Part shown: piece after piece, positions 10,301 through 28,643 of the stretch
How positions within the stretch are numbered: position 1 is the first letter of the stretch
Layout of the letters: each line of letters starts with the position of its first letter
NCBI GenBank assembly: GCA_029204045.2
Contig: CM055064.1
Coordinates: 5,185,873 to 5,249,872 of the forward strand
Reading direction: 5' to 3'
Length of the DNA stretch: 64,000 bases
From: Tillandsia leiboldiana
Lineage: Eukaryota; Streptophyta; Magnoliopsida; Poales; Bromeliaceae
Position numbers and translations under genes: made by a program
Notes under the pieces: generated by a model
What the model was told of the DNA's origin: nothing
The model's input: only the letters and a program-made list of their open reading frames with translations
Databases searched by the model: none

Positions 10301-13090
10301 AATACCGATCATTTTTGCATTAGGTCAGAAACTACAGAGAACCGACCTGAGGAGGAACCTCCGAAGTTGGAGGACTGGAATCTTTCACAGGTAAGAAGGT
10401 GTTGCCCACCATTAGTTCATGCCGACCTATGCAATGACAAATTAACAGATTAAGAGGAAAGGAAAAATGATAGAGATTTTTATAACGTATTAACTACAAC
10501 GTCGATAAAGCAACAACATAAAGTTCAGAACAGAATTTGCAAAAGAAAAAGGCCACTAAGATCATGGCAGGAAATAATAGGTTTCTTCACAACAGCAAAA
10601 GTAGAACAGGAAAGGCAATGACATCGCCTTCTTGCATTGCCAAGATCATGATTATATTGGTCTTAAGAGTTGTGTAATCCGAAATATATAAGAATAATGA
10701 AAATTTGTCAGAAGCTGGTGTTGTTTGAAGACAAGAAATAAATCATATATATATTAGATCACAACCTTTAACAACAAAATCATTTGTTGTAAGGAAACTC
10801 TTTTAAGTTTTGGACCTTTTGGCTATGCAATGCACAGAAAAGAGTAGCTTCTGTATTAAAATTTAAAGGAACCACTTCATATCATCAAAGAGTATCATCA
10901 AAGAGGACACTTGATAGTAAGGTGAAGCACATGTAGTATTTCACTATTTACTATTTGATGCCTAAGAGTTTAGAAAATCACTTCAACTAAGATTTAAAAT
11001 ATTTGAACAAATAAAATAAATTTTTAGAGACATTAATAGACAAATTCTGCTCTACAGAGACATGCTTAACTCAATCTAACAGCAAGATCCTACGAAGTTT
11101 GGATACATTTATTCATCCCTAATAACTAAGCTCTTCTTCCCAACATTTGTTATCATCCTTCATACACTTTAACATACAAGATTTCTTCAAAAGTGTAATC
11201 AAAATGGTCTAGCACAATACACAAAAATTACAATATGACAATCAATTATGAAGTATGAGAGGCAATAACCAAGTGGATGTCAACAATTCATTTATAAGAT
11301 CTCAAAATCATATTATAGATTATTGACTAACTAAGGTATAAAAAATCACTCTGAAAATGCCAAATAAGATATGTAACAATAAAATACAAGGATTGAAAGG
11401 TTTGACAAATCATCAGCGGTAAAATACAAAAATCAAGTCTTCAATACCACATTCAAGGTTGGATAGTGGCATTTCCACTCAAATAAAATTAGTAATGTGC
11501 TCCAGGATATCCTAACAAGTTCTTCATCTGAGTCTACTTATGATGCTTAGAAGGATCTCTCATCAACTTCAAGTGGGGATATTTGGGCAAACCATGTGAA
11601 CGCCTTTATTTTTTCGTTTCCCATAATTACCTCTACTTTAACAATACAGTTCCTCAGATTTGTCTTCCAAATAGCAGGAAGAAACATTTAGGTAAAAGTA
11701 CGCCAAACGCTCAAACACATCACCATGATTGCAGAACACCAAACAAAATTTTAAAAGATAAAAAAAAATAAAAATGATAGTGGATAGATTGTTCATACAA
11801 ATCCATCATTTCCTAAAGTCTAGGTGGTGATATGCAATCATGCTTACATTCACGATGGATCTGGCATATTTTTCCCATTTCTTTAACAAATTTGCAAGAT
11901 CAGAAGGCAAAGACAGTCGAATATAAGACCATAACCAAGTCCATAGTAAAATACATTACTGCAAGAGAAGTGCTTACTTCCCCAGAAGTTCTTAGACTCC
12001 TCTGTGAACTGACAGATATACTTATCATCAGGCCCGAGAATTTGAGCTCCGACCCCAGTAAAATGAGGCCCATGTACCAACCTGTCGAGCATTCCCATTC
12101 CATTAGGGAATGCAGGATTCTCCACCGAATACATGAAGCAGAAGCTCTGCCTGCACTGAGGGATCGAGACTTTGAAGTACCAACCCTCAAAAAAGGGCCG
12201 AACAGTCCCATCAAAATGAAACCTGCCAAAAGAAATTGGGGAATAGGTTCCAACTATAATCAGCTAACCAAGAACTCTTAGTCTTTCAGCTCAAACTTTA
12301 GGAAATGCTGTTCTTTTACTCAATGTGCTATGAACACATTGCAGCTCAATCAGAAGCCATTGAATGCAATTAACACACAATCTCTTTTTGTTCAATAAAG
12401 GTGAAAACAAAAGGAGGAATTGCAAGATTAATAATTCAACCCAATAAAAGAGAAAACTTTACAATGTGAATCGAGTAAATTAGACAAATTTCTGTGTTTT
12501 AACACAAATAGAAGAATGTAGCATATATAATGCAGGCCCATTTGGCTCTAATTCTGTTTCTGCTTTCAGCCACAGTTCTAGGGTTTTTTTATTGCTGTTA
12601 CATGACAAAGAAATGTGATTTTGAGGTGCAAAAAGCAAAAGTTCTAATTTGGAGCTTCTCAATTAGCTGGACGAAAACTTGTTGCATGAATTTGATACAT
12701 TGCTTCTCCTGATAGAAATTAACTCTAAAAAATAAAACAAAACGAGATTGCTCTCGAAGCAAAATCTCATATAGCGATCTCATCCCCAAGCAAAAGCATA
12801 TATCCTTTAACCATTCATAACCCCAAGAAATATCAGAATCAAGAGAACTACCCGCTGTGAGGGGTTCGGAGCTCCCGATCCCTCGGCGTGGGCACGTAAA
12901 GCGGCGCTTCCGCGCCGGGCGCGGCCGAGACCCCGGCTACCGCACGATTCCCGGAACGCCGCCCCACCTCCGCCGCGGCAGCGGCGGCGCCCTGGTGGCG
13001 GCGGCTGCGGCGGGGAGGGAGTGGGTAGAGGGCGGCGGCGGCGGCAGAGAAGGGGGCGGCGCCCATCATGACAGCGGCGGCGTGGGTCAT
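4354..13090 (-). CDS. VTE1: Tocopherol cyclase, chloroplastic (VTE1 / SXD1), 10 exons, intact
   Basis: Exons in transcript order are 13090-12852, 12222-11978, 10426-10347, 8950-8874, 7686-7517, 6875-6778, 6169-6062, 5724-5608, 4989-4840 and 4527-4354 (TAG). They total 1458 bp and 485 residues with no frameshift; Arabidopsis VTE1 has about 488. Residues 1 to about 60 are Ala/Arg/Ser-rich, as in a plastid transit peptide. Family signatures follow: RELRTPHSG (72-80), FFEGWYFKVS, SFCFMYSVENPAF, FTGVGAQILG, WGYW, GTPLRAPTIEAGL, WERRNDGSKGK and the end IFKPPGL. The family enzyme closes the chromanol ring, converting MPBQ and DMPBQ to delta- and gamma-tocopherol at plastoglobules. Maize SXD1 mutants also show a sucrose export defect. 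Met8 and Met9 are alternative starts; Met9 has the stronger context (A at -3, G at +4). All splice sites are GT-AG except intron 4. Exon 1 is much more GC-rich than the rest. Confidence 0.95.
7317..7440. repeat. Short palindromic repeats in VTE1 intron 5
   Basis: The perfect 18-bp palindrome AAATGCACATGTGCATTT appears twice (near 7353 and 7390), with a partial copy at about 7317-7335. The copies alternate with TATATATGTGGGGA-type spacers, forming a small cluster of cruciform-capable repeats. Confidence 0.65.
8872..8874 (-). other. VTE1: Non-canonical GC donor of VTE1 intron 4
   Basis: Exon 4 ends GATGATGGGAG and the intron begins GCATGT. Joining there to the exon 5 acceptor at 7687-7689 restores the conserved reading D-D-G-R-S-N-Y. 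The nearby GT (GGCAT|GTCTAA) would shift the frame and lose the family motif. AG|GC(A)(A/T)GT is the usual context of GC-AG introns, which are spliced by the major spliceosome. Confidence 0.88.
9346..9427. repeat. 41-bp tandem duplication in VTE1 intron 3
   Basis: Two adjacent copies begin AGCTCTGCAATTGAG at 9346 and AGCTTTGCAATTGAG at 9387. Both contain AACTCTTAGTTTC and differ at only a few positions. Confidence 0.8.
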
Positions 13091-13107
13091 TGAAGGGGGA
13101 GGGGAGG

Positions 13108-13130
13108 ATTAGGGTTAGGGTTAGGGTTTT
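13108..13130 (-). promoter_or_regulatory. Telo-box cluster just upstream of the VTE1 start codon
   Basis: The plus strand reads ATTAGGGTTAGGGTTAGGG then TTTT. The minus strand, in VTE1 sense, therefore reads AAAACCCTAACCCTAACCC, 18-40 bp before the ATG. AAACCCTAA telo-boxes are known plant promoter and leader elements bound by Myb/TRB-type proteins. The spacing here is three 6-base units rather than the 7-base plant telomere unit. Whether it lies in the 5' UTR or the core promoter cannot be told without the transcription start site. Confidence 0.6.
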
Positions 13131-13724
13131 GTAGGCCGGGGCAAAGGAGAGGAGGGAGGAGGGAGGAGGAAGGAACAAGCGACGGGATTGGGCGGCAACG
13201 TGGCCGTTGCTCGAGTAGGGTTTCGTTTTTCTAAAATAAAATAAAACAAAATTTAATTATTTTATTTCTATCCAAACATCATAATTTTTTTTAAAAAAAA
13301 AAAAAAAATTAAAATTTTAATATTATAAAGTACGTACCTAACCTATTATTAAATTAAAATAAAACAAATTAATACGTGAGTGAGTGAGTGACGTGTTCAG
13401 CAAATCTCATTAAAGAGATCCCCACTATATGGTTCCTCGAAATTCATAGAAAATTATTTTTTAAGAAAAATGTTAGTTTTTTATTAAATTCATATATATT
13501 TTTTTATAATTCTTATTTTTTTGAATAAAAAACTAAAAAAAATAAAAAAGAGTTTTTAAATTTTTTTCTAAAGAACCAAAACCCTTTGTAAAGCTTGTTT
13601 CATTTTTATGCTCAAATTTTTAAATATTTAAATATATTGTATTTTTAAATTACTTATTCTTTTTAATAGAATAAATTAAAAAGGTTTAATTTATTTAGGA
13701 GCAGATGAATAATATATTTATTTA
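13131..13724. other. VTE1 upstream region
   Basis: A purine-rich stretch (13141-13175) is followed by AT-rich DNA. It includes TGAGTGAGTGAGTGACGTG near 13376, whose TGACGTG resembles a bZIP-type core, and a long A run near 13290-13308. There is no coding frame. The VTE1 promoter must lie here, squeezed between the gene and the gypsy remnant that starts at 13730. Confidence 0.5.
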
Positions 13725-13729
13725 TTTTC

Positions 13730-14136
13730 TGATCCGCCGGAGGAGCAGGCAACGTCGCAGTGCCTCTCCGATAGATATCTGAAACTCGGATGAGAGAAAA
13801 AAGAAGACGAAGAATATATTTGTAGGTGGAAGAGTTTTTTATTTTTACTCTCTAACTGGAAATGCCTTTATAAGAGCCAATAGACCCCTATTTATAGCCC
13901 TTAGGCTTACAAAAGATAAGAAAAATAATAATTTTATTCTTAACCAAATTGGTTTTATCCAATTTGGTTTTACAACCCGATCCATCTAAAACTATCTCGA
14001 TCCTTGTCCTAACCGAAGTAATTGTAACTGCCTCCGCCTTATCCTCAATGGTTGAGACTTATCCGGAGTAGTTGTAACCGCTTCTCCCTATTCTCAATGG
14101 TTGAAATTTATCCAGAATTTTGATCGTCCCGGATCA
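13730..14136 (-). repeat. 3' LTR of the gypsy remnant
   Basis: It is bounded by TGATCC at 13730 and GGATCA ending at 14136. Its right two-thirds are closely repeated at 16109-16387 (shared words ATAGCCCTTAGGCTTACAAA and CTATCTCGATCCTT). The two copies differ at scattered sites, so the insertion is not very recent. Confidence 0.8.
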
Positions 14137-14176
14137 TGGCTCCCCAAATTTTGAGAGGAACCAGCACCTGCTAGAT

Positions 14177-15027
14177 CTAGAACTGCAAGCAAGGAAATTG
14201 GGTTTCTCCGGCTTCCCTTGTGAACCACTTACCGGCACTTGGCTTTTGACCTTTCCGTCCAATACGGAAGGCTTCATGTTCACCTTTGCGTGTCGTTGTG
14301 ACATTGTGTTCCAGAATAGTATCATCAACTAGCTGCTCTTCACGTTCTACGACGAGATCCTCCATGGGTGGCAGTACTTCTCCGGGCTCATCGTCTAGCA
14401 TTGACGGCTCGAAGGACTTTAGATTCTCGATATTGACGACCGAATACATGTTCATGTATGCGGGCAACTCTAGTTGACATGCATTCTCACCAATCTTGTG
14501 CACGATCTTGAAAGGTCCATAGCGGATGGGCTTAAGCTTTTTACCCTCGCCTTTCAAGCGCTCTTTACTGAGATGGAGCCAAACTAGATCACCCTCTTGG
14601 AAGTCGCCTTTCACCCGATGTCGGTCATGTCTTGAATGCGGTCTTCTAGGTGTCATTCTCTCGGACTCGAACCTGATGATAGCCTGACTTCAGGTCCAGT
14701 TTGGTGAAGTAGCGAGCATGCTTCAATTGGTCCAAGAGATCATCGATCCGCGACGAGAGGTACCGATTCTTGATAGTGATTTTGTTGAGGGCGCAGTAGT
14801 CGATACACATTCGCCACCCGCCATCTTTCTTTGGCATCAACACGATCGGGGAGCTACAGGGGGAGCTACTCGTTTTAATAGCACCACTCTCGAGTAACTC
14901 GGTCACCTGTCGCTTTATCTCCTCATTTTCCGTTACCGAGTTTCGGTACATGCCGAGATTCGGTAACGGATCGTCGCTGATCAATTGGATCTCATGTTCT
15001 ACGGTTCACTTTGGTGGCAGTCCCTGG
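14177..15027 (-). pseudogene. gypsy pol remnant: RT N-terminal part fused by deletion to integrase C-terminus and chromodomain
   Basis: Reading the minus strand from about 15010, the frame gives a Ty3/gypsy reverse transcriptase segment: PIVLMPKKDGGWRMCIDYC, then LDLKSGYHQVRVRE. An in-frame TGA sits near 15005 and a TAG near 14646, where the family has W in DTWKTAF. The catalytic Y-x-D-D region, RNase H and integrase core are missing. At about 14625-14635 the sequence jumps to the integrase C-terminus (VKGDFQEGDLVWLHLSK, then RYGPFKIVHKIG) in another frame. It ends with a degenerate chromodomain-like stretch (ILEHNVTTTRKGEHEAFRIG). This is a dead, internally deleted copy. Confidence 0.85.
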
Positions 15028-15929
15028 TGTGAGGACTCGAAAATCCTACGTAAGGATTACTGTTGGATCAACAGCTTCTGGAGGCCTTTGTGCTGCGTCG
15101 GCGGTGTTTGTGCTCAAAATAGGGGACAAGTGATGGACTCAGTGGGTTAAATGGATCACGAGAGTAATCGGATGACCCCGTCGAATGTTTAGAAGTGGTT
15201 TCGCGTGAAACGGATATCAAATTTGGACTCAGCGCGAAATTTTGGTTAAGAACACTTATCTGGATGCCGTCGGAAAATTTGAGAAATGGAATTTGGCAAA
15301 ACTGACAGCGGATTTGGATTCAGCGCACGAAAACGATAAAAATGGACTACTTATTTGTATTTTTCGGAGCCCGGATGCCTATGCACAGATTTCGAGGTTG
15401 TTGTACTGTTCCGGCGGCCGGCGGGCAGCGGTGGCGGCGGCAGGTGGCGGCGGCAGGCAGCGGCGGAGCGGGCTCGGGCAGGCGGGGGCAGCGCGTGGGC
15501 AGAGCGCGGTGCATGCAGGTTGGTGTGCCACGTGGGGGCTTCTGGTTGGCCCGCTTGGTACACGTGGCAGTAGGGGTATTGACAGGTGTTGTAGGCGCGG
15601 ACCATGGAGGCCCTGGCGGGAGCATCGGGAAGCGTGCGCGGGTCAGGGTGGCAGGCGGCGTGCACGTGGGTGCTGACCGAGTGGCGGTTGCGCGGGGAGC
15701 ACGCGAGCGCACGTGGGCCGTCTGTGGGTGCGGTCCACGTGGTCGCGTGTGGTTGGCGGGTGCCAACCACCCGCATGCATGGTGCACGCCACGTGGCGCG
15801 GAGCTATTGGCTGTGGTCGCTGTTTGCTATGCGGGGTGACGTGGCGCTACAGGGTGGTTTCGGACGCAGCCGGTTTGGGGGATTTTTTGGGGTTACTGTA
15901 GGCGCCCGAAAGATTCGGGCGCCCGGATG

Positions 15930-16040
15930 ATGTATCCCAAACTGTGTGTTTCTTCTTGGATTTCAGATGTATCCCAAACTGTGTGTTTCTTCTTGGATTT
16001 CAGATGTATCCCAAACTGTGTGTTTCTTCTTGGATTTCAG
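15930..16040 (+). repeat. 37-bp tandem repeat, three perfect copies, directly upstream of a TATA box
   Basis: Units start at 15930, 15967 and 16004 with ATGTATCCCAAACTGTGTG and end TTGGATTTCAG. The array abuts the TATA box of the truncated LTR at 16043 and so lies in the U3 promoter. Confidence 0.9.
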
Positions 16041-16042
16041 CC

Positions 16043-16050
16043 TATAAATA
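16043..16050 (+). promoter_or_regulatory. TATA box of the truncated LTR
   Basis: TATAAATA lies downstream of a TTCGGGCGCCCG palindrome (15914-15925) and the 37-bp repeats. The arrangement matches the promoters of the other long LTRs. Confidence 0.65.
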
Positions 16051-16392
16051 GGCATGGAGTGCCATTTTGTACGGGTTTTGGAGATTTTTCTGGAGCCCCC
16101 TTGCGCAGAGGAATGCCTTTACAAGAGCCAATAGACCCCTATTTATAGCCCTTAGGCTTACAAAAGATAAGAAAAATAACAATTTTATTTTTAACCAAAT
16201 TGGCTTTATCCAATTTGGTTTTACAACCCGATCCATCTAAAACTATCTCGATCCTTATCCTAACCGAAGTAGTTGTAACTGTCTCCGCCTTATCCTCAAT
16301 GGTTGAGACTTATCCGGAGTGATTGTAACCGCCTCTTCCTATTCTCAATGGTTGAAACTTATCCAGAATTTAGATCATCCCGGATCATTTTC

Positions 16393-24865
<8,473 letters not shown>

Positions 24866-25270
24866 TACTGTTGAAACCCTTGTATGTAGCTAGCTAGCTC
24901 TATTTTACTCTTACCACCCCCTTCTTCTCTCCTAATTCCTTTTCCCTTGCACTCTCTCAAGTCAATCTCTAGAGCTTTTCCTCTTTTGCTCCAAAGGTTG
25001 AGGTTTTTTGCAGAAGATCAAGCATATGCAAGACATGTCAAGAGGAATCTGAATACATAGGGGTTGAGTCTTCTTTTTTATTTCCCTTCCTTTCCCCTCT
25101 CCCCTCCATTATTTATTGTCTTTCTAATTTGCTTTCCTTTTCTCCACTTTCTTTTTCCCCCTTTTTATTTTTTTTTTCTTTTTTCTCTTTTCCTTCCTTT
25201 TGCTTTATCAATAAAGTCAGGCACAAAAGGAGGTGGCAGTGCATCCAGGCCTAAAGGAGTGGTTAATTTA
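24866..25270 (-). promoter_or_regulatory. bHLH gene leader and proximal upstream region
   Basis: The start ATG at 24865 has G at -3. Upstream the sense strand carries GCTAGCTAGCTACATAC and then a long purine-rich stretch (the complement of the C/T-rich 24900-25205). The tract is a candidate GAGA-like leader or promoter region. No clear TATA box was assigned. Confidence 0.45.
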
Positions 25271-27090
25271 TGAAGGGGGCTTAATTAGTTCTTAATTAAG
25301 ATTTGGTTAATTATTCCTGTTATATCTACTAATTATATATTGAGGTGCTAGTTTATTATCTTATGGTTTCAGTAACAACTTTAGGCAATTAATTACATAG
25401 CCTGATATGTTACAATATATTATAATAAGGAATATATATATATGCTGGGCTAAATTATGTGGTCCATAGAAACTATTTAAGTATGCAAAATGTACAATCC
25501 ATGTACTATGTAGGTAATTAAGTTGCAAACAAGCAATGATTCTACTTTTCCCACCAAGTCAATGAGCAACCAAACTAAAGTGCAATAGGTCAAAAATACA
25601 GTGGTTCTTTAAGCTGTGTTTCAATTGATTGTACTTTCATGCTACTCTGGGTGAAAGCTGCTCACTTTGGCCCTCCTTTTAGGCTTTTGGCTTAAGCCAA
25701 TAGTCAGATAGGTAAGGTATTAGGAGCTTTAATTTCCTTAATATTTTAGTAAATGGTAATACTTTGTTGTATTCTCGTTCTACAATGCTTTATGTTTTTC
25801 GGAGATATGTAGCATTAGGGATACAAACAGGACAGATCCATCCGGGAGGCGGGAGGAATCCCCCACCTTCTGTTTCATTTATTGTCGGGTCAGTGTAGAT
25901 TTGGGCAGGTCAATTTAGTTTTTATTTTTGACTCTTACTTACCGCTCCATTTGGGATGTATCAGGGTGAGAGAGAAATATCGACGGATCAAGAAGGATCA
26001 AAAAACAAAAAATGTCTCCCACCTCTAGCTTTGTTTACTTGGCGAGTAAGGATGGATTCAAAACGAGCTATACTTTTTTATATTTTTAGTTCTCACTTAA
26101 CGTCCCATTCGGTACATATCAGAGTAGGAGCTCCATCAATCCGGATCCATTTGCATCGCTAGGTAGTATATTATTCGTTTTGTTTATTTTTTTAAAAAAT
26201 AAATTCAGTTGAAAATATAAATCAACTAAGCTTCAAACTTAGAGTAAATGTAAAATAATTAGGCTTCAAAGCAATTATTAAGTCAATTATCATTTGTACT
26301 AGACAACCAATTACTATGCTATCATTCAGCTAGAATAATTATTGCTCGGCTATCATTCAGCATACTATAAATGCAAGAAAATGAGTACTATGCCCGGTTC
26401 TGGATCGTAATTTTGTAAATCTCTCAATAATTAAAATACATTAATTGTTTCCTACGTTCAGATTCTGTTATACTCTTTGAAGTGGACGTAACATAAGAGC
26501 TCCTACTCTCAAAATATGTTAATATATTATTTACGCTGTCTTAGAAGATGATAATTATATTCTACAGCTTCCACAGCGTTAATTTTAAATATATTTCTGA
26601 ATCATTTTTCGGTTGTGATATGATTGAATTTTAAACAGTGTGATATGATTAATTTGATAAATTTTATGAATATAACATATTTAAAGAAAAATTATAAAAA
26701 AACAGTATGACAGTTCGGTGTACTAAGAAGAGTTAGGCATCCTGGAGTAGACGCATAGGCTCAAAGTGAGTGAGTGCATAATAACTTATAAAGTAATTGA
26801 GGATAATTAGTTCTATATATAAAATTTGTTAATATTGGTTATTTAAAAATTAAGTTGGTAAATTAGATATAATAATAATTAAATTAATTAATTTTTTTAT
26901 ATATTTTTATATAAGTGTTCATAATATCAAGCGGGATAGTCATTAGTGTGTGGCAACAAAGCCGATAGTTACATGAGCCAGTTTAAATGGCCTTTATTGT
27001 TTTTAATCCTCACTTAAATTTACTATTTATATATATGCAGAAATGATATTTTTCTTGCAACGCAAGCTCCATTGTGTAATACTAAACTTT
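25271..27090. other. Intergenic DNA upstream of the bHLH gene
   Basis: AT-rich with no convincing coding frame. 25800-26160 is somewhat more GC-rich and contains two related words (CTCTTACTTACCGCTCCATT, TCTCACTTAACGTCCCATTC), which hints at a decayed repeat. The distal bHLH promoter probably lies in the first kilobase. Confidence 0.5.
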
Positions 27091-27104
27091 TGCAAATGAC
27101 AAAG

Positions 27105-28643
27105 TTACAGTTTAGTGGGTCGATCAGTGCATGGGAGGAGTGTTGGGCTGACTTGGGACCGTTTTAGCGCCAATCGGCGCGAAAAACGGAGCCCAAGCTG
27201 TGTTTTAAGGTGGTTTTGTGGGTTTCGGGAGCAGATCCAGGCGCCCGGAGCTACCGTGTAGCTGCTCGAATGGGAGAGTGGTAGCGTGTGACGCGAGGCA
27301 GAGGTGGGGACAAGTATCGGCTTGGGGTTGGTGGCAATCGTGAGGTGACGCAGGGTCAGCGTGACTCGACGCGCGTGACGCGCGATGTGATTCGCACATA
27401 ACCTGTGAGCAGGTGAGGCGGCCAATTTGGGCACGTTTTTGGGTGCCTGAAACAGCTACTGTAGCAGGCCGAATTCTTTGGGTCGTCCTGTGTAGGTTTG
27501 GTCGCCCGATTTGGGTGGTTTCGAGCGTCCGAAAGTAGGTTTCGGGCGCCTGAATCTTCTTCTTCTGCCTATATAACGTGCGGGGCCTCTCACTCTCTCT
27601 CTCTCTCTTTTTCTTCCTTTTCTCTTTTCTGCTCGCGTCCGTGGGTTCTAGAGAGAGAAATATAGAGCGAGGGAGAGGGAGAGGGAGAGGGAGGCCGTAA
27701 GTGTGTGGGGAGTGTTGAGCGCACGGATCGATCCGAGGAGTTGAGCGGACGCACACGCATGTGATTTTACGGCGCGTCAATTTTTAGGTAGATCTTTTTA
27801 ATATATCATATCTTTTTTAAATATTATTTGTTTGGATTTTTCGAGATAGTTTTTGTTATTATAGGTTTAGCTTGTTACCGCTTTAGGAATTGAGTTTTGT
27901 GCTACTTTTGTGTTTGACTTTTAAGGTCGAGACCTTCTCTGTCACGCGGTTGAAACAGGGTGCCGCCGAATTTTTCGAGGTGGAGCCGCTCACGTGTGGT
28001 GATCACCGTTGAGCGTGTTGTCTTTCTACTGTCTGTGTTATGGCAGGATTTGTGATCCAGGTGTATTCCGTGTTGCAAAAAATAGCGGATTACTTGTTAT
28101 ATTTGTTTGCTAGATGTAAGTGTTTTGATTGTCTTTTTGTTAATTAATAGTTGTAGAGATATGCATGTGAATGATTGATTAGTATTTTATAGTATTTGAC
28201 TGTTCGGGTTGGGACTAGAAAATATTATTATTTTATTGTTAGAGGGTTTATATATATTGTTTGACTACGCAGAATCAGAGTAAATATTTTTATAGCATGA
28301 TTGGGTATATTCGATTATCAAGTGATCCATATTATTGACCGAGGGGTTAGTGTTTTGGTAGGATATTCTTAATGGGTGGTGATCCGATTGACATTCTGTT
28401 TTGAGTGGTTGGTTATTAGAGATGGGTGGTACTCTAAGTAGTGATATTTGTGCTATGTCATATTGTTATAGAGGTTGCACTTATCTTGAGATTTGTTGGC
28501 TGTGGGCCAATATGCGTAGGTGTGTGTGCCAGGGGCACTGTAATTGAGATGTTGGGTACTTTTAGTGTTGGGGGCACATGAGTTGACAATGGGATTTCTG
28601 TCTTGTGTCATCAATAATCTAAGGGATCATTATTTGATCATAG
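27105..28643 (+). mobile_element. Fragment of a long LTR related to the solo LTRs
   Basis: It has the same layout as the other long LTRs: a GC-rich U3 with GGCGCCCGG and TTTCGGGCGCCTGAA motifs, a TATA box at 27570-27576, and a CT-rich leader (27588-27640). A long AT-richer R/U5-like stretch follows. The ends are not defined and no target duplication was found. The solo LTR at 28644 interrupts it. Confidence 0.55.
27570..27576 (+). promoter_or_regulatory. TATA box of the LTR fragment
   Basis: TATATAA follows a pair of TTCGGGCGCC-type motifs and precedes a (CT)n leader, as in the other LTR promoters. Confidence 0.5.

Larger units (their letters stand above)
15029..16108 (+). mobile_element. 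Truncated long LTR (U3 part) inserted in the gypsy remnant
   Basis: It starts TGTGAGGACTCGAAAATCC, like the starts of the other long LTRs in this window (TGTAGTGACTCGAATCC, TGATGACCCGAATCTCC). It shares further words with LTR C, such as GCGCGAAATTT, CGGATTTGGATTCAG and TTCGGAGCCCGGATGCC. It runs through GC-rich U3 and a TATA box, then stops abruptly at about 16108 against the gypsy LTR copy. The 3' two-thirds of the LTR and one target-site duplication are therefore missing, which suggests a deletion at the junction. The GC-rich ORFs here are not genes. Confidence 0.75.
13730..16387 (-). mobile_element. Ty3/gypsy chromovirus remnant, deleted and interrupted (TSD TTTTC)
   Basis: The element lies on the minus strand. 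Target-site duplications TTTTC flank it at 13725-13729 and 16388-16392. Terminal sequences are TGATCCG at each edge in inverted orientation. The left LTR (the element's 3' LTR) is 13730-14136. The right copy is only a partial LTR (about 16109-16387), matching it from GCCTTTA-CAAGAGCCAATAG through TTCTCAATGGTTGA. A GGGGAGCC-type polypurine tract sits directly inside the left LTR. The interior keeps only pol fragments and is broken by a truncated LTR of another family at 15029-16108. Confidence 0.85.

Noticed and set aside
12807..13178. Upstream alternative start for VTE1 in another frame
   Set aside because: That frame lacks the RELRTPHSG motif; the frame from 13090 joins exon 2 in phase and matches the family.
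15242..15930. Several overlapping GC-rich frames on both strands
   Set aside because: GC-rich U3 of a truncated LTR; frames in all six phases with Ala/Arg/Gly composition are expected there.
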